Source: Mesorhizobium sp. WSM4904 | GTDB lineage: Bacteria; Pseudomonadota; Alphaproteobacteria; Rhizobiales; Rhizobiaceae | NCBI RefSeq assembly: GCF_029674545.1 | Contig: NZ_CP121354.1 | Span: 5,527,001-5,591,000, forward strand | Reading direction: 5' to 3' | Length of the DNA stretch: 64,000 nt | Part shown: piece by piece, positions 35,877 to 43,833 of the stretch | How the letters are laid out: each line of letters begins with the position of its first letter | Numbering within the stretch: position 1 is the first letter of the stretch | Notes under the pieces: generated by a model | What the model saw: only the letters and a program-made list of their open reading frames with translations | Told to the model about the DNA's origin: nothing | Database searches by the model: none | Program-made: the position numbers and the translations under genes

Positions 35877-38033
35877 ATGGCAAGTCCTTCGAAACCACGC
35901 AAGAGAAGAGGCCGGATCGCCTCAGCGGCTCTTGCGGTCGACGCATGGCTCGATTCCTCGCTTTATGAAATCGGCTTCAAGGCGCGCGAATTCTGGGAAG
36001 CAGCCACCATCTTTTCCCGCCGCTTTCGCCTGCATGGCTGGCGGCGCGCCATCATCGAGGTGCTGAGCGAGGGCTTCACCATGGGCGCCGGCGGCTTCGT
36101 GGTGCTGTTGGCGCTGGCCATGCCCGCCTTCGAGATCACCGCCGGCGACTGGCGCAACCAGGGCGATTTCGCCGTCACCTTCCTCGACCGCTACGGCAAT
36201 GAGATCGGCCAGCGCGGCATCATCCAGCGCGATTCAGTGCCGGTCGACGAGATGCCGGACATCGTCATCAAGGCGGTGCTGGCGACAGAGGACCGGCGGT
36301 TCTTCGATCATTACGGCATCGACGTCCTCGGCCTGTCGCGCGCCATCTTCGAGAATGTGCGCGCCAATTCGGTGGTCCAGGGCGGCTCCAGCATCACGCA
36401 GCAGCTCGCCAAGAACCTGTTCCTTTCCAACGAGCGCACCTTGGAGCGCAAGATCAAGGAAGCGTTTCTCTCGCTGTGGCTGGAGGCGAACCTCTCCAAG
36501 AAGGAGATCCTGCAGCTCTATCTCGACCGCGCCTATATGGGCGGCGGCACGTTCGGCATCGAGGCGGCGGCGGATTTCTATTTCGGCAAAAGCGTCAAGG
36601 ACCTGAACCTCGCCGAGGCGGCGATGCTGGCCGGCCTGTTCAAGGCGCCGACCAAATACGCCCCGCACATCAACCTGCCGGCGGCACGCGCGCGCGCCAA
36701 TGTGGTGCTTTCCAATCTGGTCGACGCCGGCTTCATGACCGAGGGCCAGGTGCTGCAGGCGCGGCTCCATCCGGCCGACGTCGTCGACCGCGGCGAGAAG
36801 CAGAGCCCCGACTATTTCCTCGACTGGGCCTTCGACGAGGTGAAGAAAATCGCCAAGCCCGGCCAGCATTCGCTGGTCGCGCATACGACCTTCGACGCCA
36901 ACATCCAGAAGGCGGCGGAAGAATCGGTCGAGTTCCACCTCCGCCAGTTCGGCAAGGAATACAACGTCACCGAGGGCGCGGTGGTGGTGATCGAGACCAA
37001 TGGCGCGGTGCGCGCCATCGTCGGGGGCCGCGACTATGGCGCCAGCCAGTTCAACCGTGCGACCAAGGCGCTGCGCCAGACCGGCTCGTCCTTCAAGCCC
37101 TATGTCTACGCCACCGCGATGGAGCATGGCTTTACGCCGGATTCCGTGGTTTCCGGCGGTCCGATCTCCTGGGGCAACTGGTCGCCGCATAACTATAGCG
37201 GCGGATCGGCCGGCAATGTCACGCTGCTGACCGCGATCGCCAAGTCGATCAACACGGTGCCGGTGCGGCTCGCCAAGGATCATCTCGGCATCGCCCCGAT
37301 CAAGGCGATGGCCGAATCGATGGGTGTCGAATCGCCGCTGGAATCGCACAAGACCATGGTGCTCGGCACGTCCCTCATGACGGTGATGGACCAGGCGACG
37401 GGCTACAGCGTCTTTGCCCAGAACGGCTTTGTCGGCTCCAGGCACGGCATCACCCAGCTCGTCACCCGCACCGGCGACGTGGTCTATGACTGGACCAAGG
37501 ACGCGCCGCCCCCGCACCGGGTGCTGTCGGAACAGGCGCTGAAATACATGAATACCATGCTGGCTGCGGTGCCGGTGATCGGCACGGCACGACGCGCCCA
37601 GCTTCCCAACATCGTCGTCGCCGGCAAGACCGGCACCACACAATCGTACCGCGACGCCTGGTTCGTCGGCTTCACCGGCAACTACACGGCCGCCGTCTGG
37701 CTCGGCAATGACGACTTCACGCCGACCAACAAGATGACCGGCGGTTCCCTGCCGGCGATGGTATGGCAGCGGCTGATGGTCTATGCGCACCAGAATATCG
37801 ACCTGAAGCCGATCCCGGGCCTCGATCATCCTTTCGTCGACCCGGAGGTCGCGGCCAAGGCCGAGGAAGCGGCGAAGAAGGAGGCCGCGGATGCCGAGGC
37901 GCAGGCCGAGGCCGAGCGCCCGCCGGTGCTATCCAGCCGCACCACGCAGACGCTGAGGGACATGACCAAGGTGTTCCAGTCCGCACCCGTGCTCGACGCA
38001 CCCACCCTGCCGGAGACCCTGTCGGCGCTTTAG
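35877..38033 (+). CDS. Class A penicillin-binding protein 1A
   Basis: A 718-residue bifunctional peptidoglycan synthase. After a basic cytoplasmic region there is one membrane helix (FTMGAGGFVVLLALAMPAF). The GT51 glycosyltransferase domain has catalytic Glu138 in ATEDRRFFDHYGID, then GGSSITQQLAKNLFLSNERT and LYLDRAYMGGGTFGIEAAAD. The transpeptidase has Ser404 in TGSSFKPY, SIN in IAKSINTVP, and KTGTTQ. The C-terminus is an Ala/Glu-rich tail. ATG 35877 is chosen because the hairpin at 35824-35847 lies just upstream; a GTG at 35787 is the alternative. Likely inner membrane, facing the periplasm. Confidence 0.94.
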   Translation: MASPSKPRKRRGRIASAALAVDAWLDSSLYEIGFKAREFWEAATIFSRRFRLHGWRRAIIEVLSEGFTMGAGGFVVLLALAMPAFEITAGDWRNQGDFAVTFLDRYGNEIGQRGIIQRDSVPVDEMPDIVIKAVLATEDRRFFDHYGIDVLGLSRAIFENVRANSVVQGGSSITQQLAKNLFLSNERTLERKIKEAFLSLWLEANLSKKEILQLYLDRAYMGGGTFGIEAAADFYFGKSVKDLNLAEAAMLAGLFKAPTKYAPHINLPAARARANVVLSNLVDAGFMTEGQVLQARLHPADVVDRGEKQSPDYFLDWAFDEVKKIAKPGQHSLVAHTTFDANIQKAAEESVEFHLRQFGKEYNVTEGAVVVIETNGAVRAIVGGRDYGASQFNRATKALRQTGSSFKPYVYATAMEHGFTPDSVVSGGPISWGNWSPHNYSGGSAGNVTLLTAIAKSINTVPVRLAKDHLGIAPIKAMAESMGVESPLESHKTMVLGTSLMTVMDQATGYSVFAQNGFVGSRHGITQLVTRTGDVVYDWTKDAPPPHRVLSEQALKYMNTMLAAVPVIGTARRAQLPNIVVAGKTGTTQSYRDAWFVGFTGNYTAAVWLGNDDFTPTNKMTGGSLPAMVWQRLMVYAHQNIDLKPIPGLDHPFVDPEVAAKAEEAAKKEAADAEAQAEAERPPVLSSRTTQTLRDMTKVFQSAPVLDAPTLPETLSAL

Positions 38034-38053
38034 GTTTTGATCTTGCTCAGGCC

Positions 38054-38205
38054 TTTGTCCCGAAACCGGCTCCCACTTTCGGGAGACATGCTTTTTATCC
38101 TGCGCATGTCTTTGTCCCGAAACCGGCTCCCACTTTCGGGAGACATGCTTTTTATCCTGCGCATGTCTTTGTCCCGAAACCGGCTCCCACTTTCGGGAGA
38201 CATGC
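38054..38205. repeat. Tandem 57-bp palindromic repeat, 2.7 copies
   Basis: Two identical 57-bp units (38054-38110 and 38111-38167) are followed by a partial third copy from 38168 that is identical over its length. Each unit carries outer arms GCATGTCT / AGACATGC (for example 38104-38111 and 38141-38148) around inner arms CCCGAAA / TTTCGGG. A single diverged copy is at about 48002-48046. The array fills the gap between the convergent PBP1A and DUF930 genes, and its end abuts the DUF930 stop codon (38207-38209). Confidence 0.9.
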
Positions 38206-38206
38206 T

Positions 38207-39328
38207 TTAGCGGAGACTTGGCAATCTGAGACGGGCCCAATCGCCGGCTGGGATCTCAGCGCCGACGCGGAAGTTGAACGACAGGACCCTCGTCGCATCG
38301 GTGTCGACTTCGCACCGGAAGCTTAGGCGGTACCATGTGGTTGTGGTGCTGAAGGCGGTCTCCGCAGGGCTAAGAACATTGCCCGCCTTCAGCGGAATAG
38401 ATGGCAGCCATTTGGGAGAATAAGAGGCGTCCTGCAATTCCTGATTCAAGACGCTGCCGCAAAGGTTGGCGACCCGCTGATCGCGAGGCACGCCGGTCAT
38501 GGAACTTGTGGCCAGTGCATCGCCGGTGGCGCCCTGCGAGTAGAGCTTTCGGACACCAGGAAGACCCGAATAGGTAGGCGATCCAGCAACGGCGGCTTTT
38601 GTGGAACCTGGCGTCCCGGTGCTCCTGCTTCGGGACTTCGAGCCCTTGGCAGGCTTGAACTTCAGCGCATTTGCGGGTTTGGGCTTTGGCTTTTCGGCGG
38701 TTTGCGCTCCTGCCTCTTGCCCGTCTGCCTGTTGTCTGTCCGCGTTCTGGGCTGCCTGCTTTTCCTCGCTCTGCGTGGGGTTGGCGTCCGTCTCGGCGGT
38801 CGCCGGCTTGTCGTCAGCCTTGCTTGGATCTGCCTGCTGATCGGCGCCGGCCGGCACGGCAGATTGGTTCTCAACCGGCTTCGGCAAGGCTGGCGGCTTC
38901 GAATCGCTATCCTTGGCCGGCGAAGGCGTGTTGTCTCGATCGCCGCCTCCATCCAGGGATTTCCTCGGGCCAGCATCCTTGTCGCCGTACTGAAAAACGG
39001 GCTTCAGCACCGCGATTGCCGGCGGCTTCGGCGGCTGCTTTTCCGGCAAAGGCGGCTTTTCAACTTTCTGCTCGGGCGGTTTTTCAGCCTTCGGTTCCGG
39101 CGGCTTTTCGGCCTTGGGCTCCTTTGGCTGCGGCGCGGGCGGAGGCTTCGGTTTCGGCTGCTCGGGCGGAGGCACAAGCGCGACATTGACCGGCTGCTCC
39201 CGATCCGGCTGTTGAGCAGGCCTCGGCAGGCTGTAGACCAGAAATACCGCTATGAGCGCATGCAGGATCAGCGATGCGGGCAAGGCGCACGCCAAATTCC
39301 AACGCCGTTCTTCCGTCTCGCCCTTCAT
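38207..39328 (-). CDS. DUF930 protein with TonB-like N-terminus
   Basis: A 373-residue envelope protein. After RRWNLACALPA comes one membrane helix (SLILHALIAVFLVYSLP). A long Pro/Lys/Glu-rich region follows (about 35-250; repeats of KAEKPPEPKAEKPPEQKVEK), as in TonB or TolA spacer segments. The C-terminal domain (~270-373; RVANLCGSVLNQELQDASYS, FSTTTTWYRLSFRCEVDTDA) matches DUF930, common in Rhizobiales. It probably spans the periplasm from an inner-membrane anchor. ATG 39326-39328 is chosen by the topology. Confidence 0.82.
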   Translation of the reverse strand: MKGETEERRWNLACALPASLILHALIAVFLVYSLPRPAQQPDREQPVNVALVPPPEQPKPKPPPAPQPKEPKAEKPPEPKAEKPPEQKVEKPPLPEKQPPKPPAIAVLKPVFQYGDKDAGPRKSLDGGGDRDNTPSPAKDSDSKPPALPKPVENQSAVPAGADQQADPSKADDKPATAETDANPTQSEEKQAAQNADRQQADGQEAGAQTAEKPKPKPANALKFKPAKGSKSRSRSTGTPGSTKAAVAGSPTYSGLPGVRKLYSQGATGDALATSSMTGVPRDQRVANLCGSVLNQELQDASYSPKWLPSIPLKAGNVLSPAETAFSTTTTWYRLSFRCEVDTDATRVLSFNFRVGAEIPAGDWARLRLPSLR

Positions 39329-39522
39329 CCCGATCGATGTGGAACGAAAAGGCGGCGGCTTCAAGCACAGACACCGATTGAACGGCCACCCGCAGCGACG
39401 CAGGAGGAAGCCGCCGCTGCGTGCCGGTTTCACCCGAATATCGCCACGCCTTGGAGCAAGCCGGCTTGCCACGGGGGCCCGCGCCGCGATATCCCGAGCA
39501 ACCTCCTCTGTTCCGGCCCTTC

Positions 39523-40107
39523 ATGCTCAGAAACGCATTCCTCACGCTGCTTTCGCTTGCCATAGCCATCGGCCTTGGCGGCGGCAGCGTCTGGTACGCA
39601 CTAAACGCGCAGGACGGCGTCGGCGCGATCCGCATCGGCCGATGGACCGCCTTTCCCGACATCGGCACCCAGGCCGCCGATCCCTATTCGAAGGCGCGCA
39701 TAGCGCGTGAGGGTGTGCTGGCGCTCGGTCGGGCCGAGGGACTCTCCTTCGTCGCCGAGCGCGACGAGACCGGTGAGCCGTTGAAACGCGAATGCGCCTA
39801 TACGATTGAAGGCGGCTACCCGACGGCCCGGTTCTGGACGCTCTATGCCGCCGACCAGTCGCTCGGCGTCATCGACACCGGCAAAGCGAGGCGGGCCGCG
39901 CTGCAATCCTATGAGGTGCTGCGCCAACCGGATAATTCGGTCGTCATCGCCGTCGGCAACCGCCCCGCCCCCGGCAATTGGCTGCTCACCAACGGCTTCG
40001 GCAAGATGTATTTCGTGCTGACCTTCTACGATACGCCGATCGCGAGCAGCACCGGGCTTTCCGACGTGACGCTGCCGCGCATCCTGAAGGCGGGCTGCAA
40101 TGCGTAG
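39523..40107 (+). CDS. DUF1214 protein
   Basis: A 194-residue protein with an N-terminal membrane anchor (AFLTLLSLAIAIGLGGGSVW). The remainder (YTIEGGYPTARFWTLYAADQ, SYEVLRQPDNSVVIAVGNRP, NWLLTNGFGKMYFVLTFYDT) matches DUF1214. In many bacteria DUF1254 and DUF1214 are fused; here they are two genes overlapping by 8 bp. The start is uncertain: a GTG at 39421 would add 34 residues. Function unknown, probably envelope-associated. Confidence 0.82.
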   Translation: MLRNAFLTLLSLAIAIGLGGGSVWYALNAQDGVGAIRIGRWTAFPDIGTQAADPYSKARIAREGVLALGRAEGLSFVAERDETGEPLKRECAYTIEGGYPTARFWTLYAADQSLGVIDTGKARRAALQSYEVLRQPDNSVVIAVGNRPAPGNWLLTNGFGKMYFVLTFYDTPIASSTGLSDVTLPRILKAGCNA

Positions 40108-40648
40108 CCTGCTGCACGCGCTCATCCTCGGCCTGCTGGGCGCCGGCATCGTGCATATCGTGGTGCTGTTCCTGGTGCCGGAATTTTCCGAGCGCGATGC
40201 CTGGTCGCGGCTGGCGATGGCCTCCGACCTCTACAAGATGACGCGCCTGGACGCCGAGGCCGGCGGCGCGCCTGTGGTGAAGTCGGTCGACCCCATGTTC
40301 TACGCGGCAGCCTGCCGCTTCGACCTCGCCGACGGGCTGGTGCGGATCCGGGCGCCGGGCGACGTTCCGTTCTGGTCGGCCTCGGTCTATGACCGCAGCG
40401 GCCACAACATCTATTCCTTCAACGACCACAACGCGAACGGCGAGAAGCTCGATGCCGTTGTGCTGACGCCGGCGCAGATGATCGACGTGCGGCGCGATCT
40501 TCCGGAGGAATTGCAGGGCGCGATCTTCGTCGAGGCGCCTATCGAGGACGGCATCTTCGTCGTCCGCGCCTTCGTGCCGGACGACAGCTGGAAGCCGATC
40601 GTTTCACGCTTCCTCGAGCAGAGCGCTTGCGAGCTGCAGGACTATTGA
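40100..40648 (+). CDS. DUF1254 protein
   Basis: A 182-residue protein starting inside the end of the DUF1214 gene (8 bp overlap), so translationally coupled. It has one N-terminal helix (LLHALILGLLGAGIVHIVVL) and then FYAAACRFDLADGLVRIRAP, FWSASVYDRSGHNIYSFNDH and LPEELQGAIFVEAPIEDGIF, which match DUF1254. The two proteins probably form one unit corresponding to the fused versions. Function not known. Confidence 0.82.
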   Translation: MRSLLHALILGLLGAGIVHIVVLFLVPEFSERDAWSRLAMASDLYKMTRLDAEAGGAPVVKSVDPMFYAAACRFDLADGLVRIRAPGDVPFWSASVYDRSGHNIYSFNDHNANGEKLDAVVLTPAQMIDVRRDLPEELQGAIFVEAPIEDGIFVVRAFVPDDSWKPIVSRFLEQSACELQDY

Positions 40649-40660
40649 GCGGAAAACGGA

Positions 40661-40849
40661 TCAGTGGCGCGGAACGGTGGGTCGCGGCGAGCCTGGCTTG
40701 TCGGGACCGTCCGGGCGCGCCGCGCCGACCTGCGGCTGTGGCTCGTAGCGGACGCCGGGGAAGATGATGACCGCCGCCGCTGTATCGGTGGCGTGAGCTA
40801 CTCGATTGACCGGTGCCGTTCTCGGCACAAAAGACAGGACCATGCCCAT
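40661..40849 (-). CDS. Small conserved-looking protein with IIFPGVRYE motif
   Basis: A 62-residue protein, MGMVLSFVPR... then AAAVIIFPGVRYEPQPQVG and a Pro/Gly-rich tail. Short rhizobial proteins of this shape (a few basic residues, then V-I-x-F-P-G-V-R-Y-E) are familiar to me but have no assigned function. AGAGGA lies 12 bases before the ATG. It is convergent with the DUF1254 gene. The alternative ATG two codons in (40843) is possible. Moderate confidence because of its length. Confidence 0.55.
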   Translation of the reverse strand: MGMVLSFVPRTAPVNRVAHATDTAAAVIIFPGVRYEPQPQVGAARPDGPDKPGSPRPTVPRH

Positions 40850-40922
40850 GGTTCGCGCATTCCTCTCGGTTTGACCGGAGCACAACGCAACGCCTCCAAA
40901 GTTGATTAAGGCGGGCAGAGGG

Positions 40923-40938
40923 TTAACGGAGCGCTAAC
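40923..40938 (+). promoter_or_regulatory. Possible CtrA-type half-site pair upstream of the DUF2336 gene
   Basis: TTAA (40923-40926), seven bases, then CTAAC (40934-40938). The CtrA consensus is TTAA-N7-TTAAC, so this differs by one base. The 7-mer TAACGGA also repeats with 11-bp spacing (40924 and 40935). It lies ~50 bp before the DUF2336 start. One such match could be chance. Confidence 0.25.
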
Positions 40939-40986
40939 GGATCGCGGCTAATTTGATCTTTAGTTCCCTGGAGACGCGAAACCCGC

Positions 40987-42036
40987 TTGGCCGGATTGCG
41001 CGGGGCCAGGTCTGTGTCGAGTGTCGGGCGTATCGTGTCATCTTCGGATTTCAGGCAAATCGCTATCCGGACCGAAGCGGGAAAAGCCGAAAGGCTGTTC
41101 CGCGCCGCCGTGTCGGCCTTCTGCTCGCTGACGCGGCCCTCGCGCCGCGAGATCGCCCAACTCGAGGATCTGACGCTGCCGCTGTTCGACGAGGTGTCGG
41201 TCGAGTCGCGCCGCTATGTCGCCGCCGCTCTTTCCGAATGCGAGTATGCGCCGGCCGCGCTTGTGCGACGGCTGGCGGAGGAGCCGGTCGAGATCGCGGC
41301 ACCGCTGCTCACCCGCTCGAACGCGCTGAGCGACATCGACCTCATCGCGCTGATCGGCCGCCATGGCCTGCCGCACGCACGCGCGATCGCCCGCCGCAAA
41401 GAGCTCAATGCGACCATCGCCCACCTCATCCGCGCGCTGGAGAAGCCGACGCTGGTCAAGACCCGGCCACCGGAGACGGTGACGAAGCTCGCGCCGGTGA
41501 AACCGGCGCCCGCCGAGGCCGGCGAGGACAAGCGACCGCTCCCAGGCGAAGCCGAGGACAATGCGCGGCGCCGCCTGCGCTCGATGATGCGCCCCGCCGG
41601 CGAAGGTGTCGCCGTCAACCCCGTTGAGCCAACCTACGCGAAGCTGCGCGAGACGGCGCTGACCGGCAATGCTGCCTTCTTCCAGACAGCGCTTGCCGAT
41701 GCGCTCGACATCGATTTTACCACGGCTCGCTTGGTGACCGGGCAGTCGAGCTACACGGCGCTGCTATCGGCGCTCAAGGCGCTCGACCTCAGTGAGGACA
41801 GAGCCTTCCTGATCGCGGTCGCGGTCTATCCCGGTGAGTTCCCGCATCCGCAGGCGATCCGTCTGTTCCTCGACCGCTACCGGCTGCTGCATCGCGAAGC
41901 GGCGCTCGACAAGGTACGGGCCTGGAAAACCGAAACGCCGTCGCGAGCGATCCGCGGCAACGCCGTCGAGACGGCAGGCGCCGAGCACCAGGCGTCGAAC
42001 AGCGACGGCACGGCCGCTAGCCTGAAGGCGTCCTAG
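40987..42036 (+). CDS. DUF2336 protein
   Basis: A protein of up to 349 residues with helical repeats (LFRAAVSAFCSLTRPSRREI, AAPLLTRSNALSDIDLIALI, LPHARAIARRKELNATIAHL) that match DUF2336, a soluble alphaproteobacterial family of unknown function. A middle segment (~155-215) is charged and probably disordered. The second half is another helical domain. The start is uncertain: TTG 40987 is the longest; GTG at 41014 or 41035 are possible. A possible CtrA site is upstream. Confidence 0.85.
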   Translation: MAGLRGARSVSSVGRIVSSSDFRQIAIRTEAGKAERLFRAAVSAFCSLTRPSRREIAQLEDLTLPLFDEVSVESRRYVAAALSECEYAPAALVRRLAEEPVEIAAPLLTRSNALSDIDLIALIGRHGLPHARAIARRKELNATIAHLIRALEKPTLVKTRPPETVTKLAPVKPAPAEAGEDKRPLPGEAEDNARRRLRSMMRPAGEGVAVNPVEPTYAKLRETALTGNAAFFQTALADALDIDFTTARLVTGQSSYTALLSALKALDLSEDRAFLIAVAVYPGEFPHPQAIRLFLDRYRLLHREAALDKVRAWKTETPSRAIRGNAVETAGAEHQASNSDGTAASLKAS

Positions 42037-42277
42037 CCGTCCAGCGCTGGGCCTGCTTTGCATCGTCGAAGAGGCAGGATTTTCGCGAGGCGAAGATCCC
42101 CTCGCCCGCCGTTCGCGATTTTTCGGGAATAGAGCGACGCAGGACCGCGTTGAGGAGATGAAGGGCGATCACCCCTTCAGCAAACAGCGTCGCCTCTTCT
42201 GCAAACCTTCCCAGCAACTGAAGGTCGGGCATCGGACGGGACGCTGAACAATCCCCAACACTATGATTGGAGAATCC

Positions 42278-42571
42278 ATGATGCGAACACTTGTGTTCTT
42301 TGCCGCGCCATTGCTGTTTGCCGGCTCCGCGTCGGCTTCCGATCACCTTTTCACTGCCGTAGGAGCAGGTGGCTTGACGACATCGAGCCAGCCTTTCCAG
42401 AACGGCACAGATAACCCAGGCCGACCAGGCACTTCCGTCTCAGGCGAGGGCAGTCCCCTGTCAGGAGACGAGCATACGGTGCCTGCGACGGAGACGGCGA
42501 CGGGGGCCACCTCAAAGACCCCACCGTCGGTTGATCAGGGCAAGACGGCGCCGTCGGACCACGCACGCTGA
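42278..42571 (+). CDS. Small secreted low-complexity protein
   Basis: A 97-residue protein with a clean signal peptide (MMRTLVFFAAPLLFAGSASA) followed by a Ser/Thr/Gly/Pro-rich mature part (TTSSQPFQNGTDNPGRPGTS and PSVDQGKTAPSDH). No domain is recognised. TTGGAG lies six bases before the ATG at 42278. The gap before it (42037-42277) shows only a weak minus-strand frame. It may be an exported unstructured protein. Confidence 0.6.
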   Translation: MMRTLVFFAAPLLFAGSASASDHLFTAVGAGGLTTSSQPFQNGTDNPGRPGTSVSGEGSPLSGDEHTVPATETATGATSKTPPSVDQGKTAPSDHAR

Positions 42572-42669
42572 CAGTCGCGTTGCCTTCCCGCACATTCGGG
42601 GCAGTTCAGCGTTTGGCAGAAGCGCTGAACTGCCTCATTTGTTTCGCCAAATCCCTAAACAGGCCGGGC

Positions 42670-43017
42670 CTATTCCGCCTTGACGGAAACAAGTTCCTCG
42701 ACCGGAACGGAGCCGGCCTCGATCTCGACCACCCAGATGTCCGGATCGAATCGCTTTTCTTTCTCGAGCCGCGCATCGAATGCCGCAGCATCGTCGCCGG
42801 AGTCGAGCAAGGTGAAGAAGCGCTCGTCGGGCTTGGCGGAATCGTAGCTCGTCTGCGGCGCCGGCCCGTAGAGAGCCGCCTCCCCCATCCGGCCGCGCGA
42901 CAGCACGAAGACGGCGCCCGCCTCGGTCGCGCCACGCTTGACCACGGCGGCAAAGCCGCCGGCGGTGAAGACACGGCGCAGCAAAGCCGATACCCACAGA
43001 TCGGTGGTCACGCGCAT
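42670..43017 (-). CDS. DUF1491 family protein
   Basis: A 115-residue protein, MRVTTDLWVSALLRRVFTAG..., with GAVFVLSRGRMGEAALYGPA, DERFFTLLDSGDDAAAFDAR and DPDIWVVEIEAG, the pattern of DUF1491 (small alphaproteobacterial proteins). Function unknown. It is on the same strand as the parD-parE remnant but 111 bp away. Confidence 0.88.
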   Translation of the reverse strand: MRVTTDLWVSALLRRVFTAGGFAAVVKRGATEAGAVFVLSRGRMGEAALYGPAPQTSYDSAKPDERFFTLLDSGDDAAAFDARLEKEKRFDPDIWVVEIEAGSVPVEELVSVKAE

Positions 43018-43128
43018 GGCAAGGTTCCGGATGACATGCGCGGCTCCTTACAGCATTGCGGCAGCGACAGGAACGGCATCACCGAAAGCGCCCCTCAAAT
43101 CAAGCTCGCACTGGTTGGCCCAAGCTCC

Positions 43129-43440
43129 TTACCGCCGCTCTTCGAACAGCTCCGGTGTGATGTTCCGCCCGCCATAAAAGATGCCTAGAATCAGGACGCG
43201 TTCGTTCTCGACGGCAAAGGCGATGCTGACGGTGCGGCGGCAGCCGACAATACGCAGACCCGGCATGATCTCGGTCCGTTCGGTACCTCGCGCTGGAAAT
43301 GTCGAGAGGCTGCGGCAATGATCGCGAATGCCGGCAACGAAATTTCATGCAACAGCGGGCGAAGCGCGCTCCGAAATATGCTCGTAAAGCTCTTCTAGCT
43401 CGACCTTCGCCTGAGGATGGAACACAACCTCATGCTCCAT
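43129..43440 (-). pseudogene. Disrupted ParE-type toxin (in-frame TGA at codon 32)
   Basis: Downstream of the intact parD there is a ParE reading frame: MEHEVVFHPQAKVELEELYE..., then SPAVA, TGA, then NFVAGIRDHCRSLSTFPARG, MPGLRIVGCRRTVSIAFAVE, RVLILGIFYGGRNITPELFE and TAA at 43129. The frame is continuous except for the single TGA at 43345-43347, at a spot where ParE proteins often have Trp (TGG). A TGG-to-TGA change fully explains it. A truncated 31-residue peptide would lack the fold. Unless readthrough or a sequencing error is involved, the toxin is inactive. Confidence 0.85.
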
Positions 43441-43442
43441 CC

Positions 43443-43709
43443 TTACTTGGCTTTCGCCAGCTTAGCGCGGTGGCGCGTTTCCAGCTCGGAGAAAACGGCG
43501 TCTGCCGGGATGCCCTTCGCGGGATTCTGCCGAAGCTCGGCAAGACGGGACGGTATCTCGCCGCGCAGCCATTTCTCCCGCTCCGCCTCGAAATCCTCAA
43601 GCATCCGCAGGCCCGCGCGGACAACTTCGCTGGCATTGTTGTAACGGCCGGATTCGACCTGCTTGCGAATGAAGTTCTCATAGTGGTCGGTAAGGGCGTA
43701 ATTGGGCAT
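43443..43709 (-). CDS. ParD-type antitoxin
   Basis: An 88-residue RHH antitoxin (MPNYALTDHYENFIRKQVES, GRYNNASEVVRAGLRMLEDF, EAEREKWLRGEI) of the ParD family, intact. The C-terminus (AVFSELETRHRAKLAKAK) is the usual toxin-binding tail. It ends 2 bp before the start of the broken ParE, as in normal parDE operons. With its toxin disabled it could still protect against related toxins or repress its promoter. Confidence 0.92.
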   Translation of the reverse strand: MPNYALTDHYENFIRKQVESGRYNNASEVVRAGLRMLEDFEAEREKWLRGEIPSRLAELRQNPAKGIPADAVFSELETRHRAKLAKAK

Positions 43710-43833
43710 TGGCGACCTCCTGCCTGAACAGGACTACAGTTAGCAATAGATGTCAGCTATACCTTTGGCTCAGATTTTACGCGCCATCCTGCTCGTCGGC
43801 CTTCCACTGGCAACAGCAGAAGAAAACCCCTGC

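Noticed and set aside
38054..38205. Tandem repeats that might be a CRISPR array
   Set aside because: The units are directly adjacent copies of one 57-bp palindromic sequence without unique spacers, and no cas gene is present.
42017..42232. A possible small minus-strand gene (MPDLQLLGRFAEEATLFAEG...)
   Set aside because: It looks somewhat helical and has an ATG, but no ribosome site, no recognised family, and it overlaps the end of the DUF2336 gene. Not enough support.
43100..43348. A minus-strand frame starting MKFRCRHSRS within the parE remnant
   Set aside because: It is in a different frame from ParE; the ParE frame itself continues with clear family sequence after the TGA.
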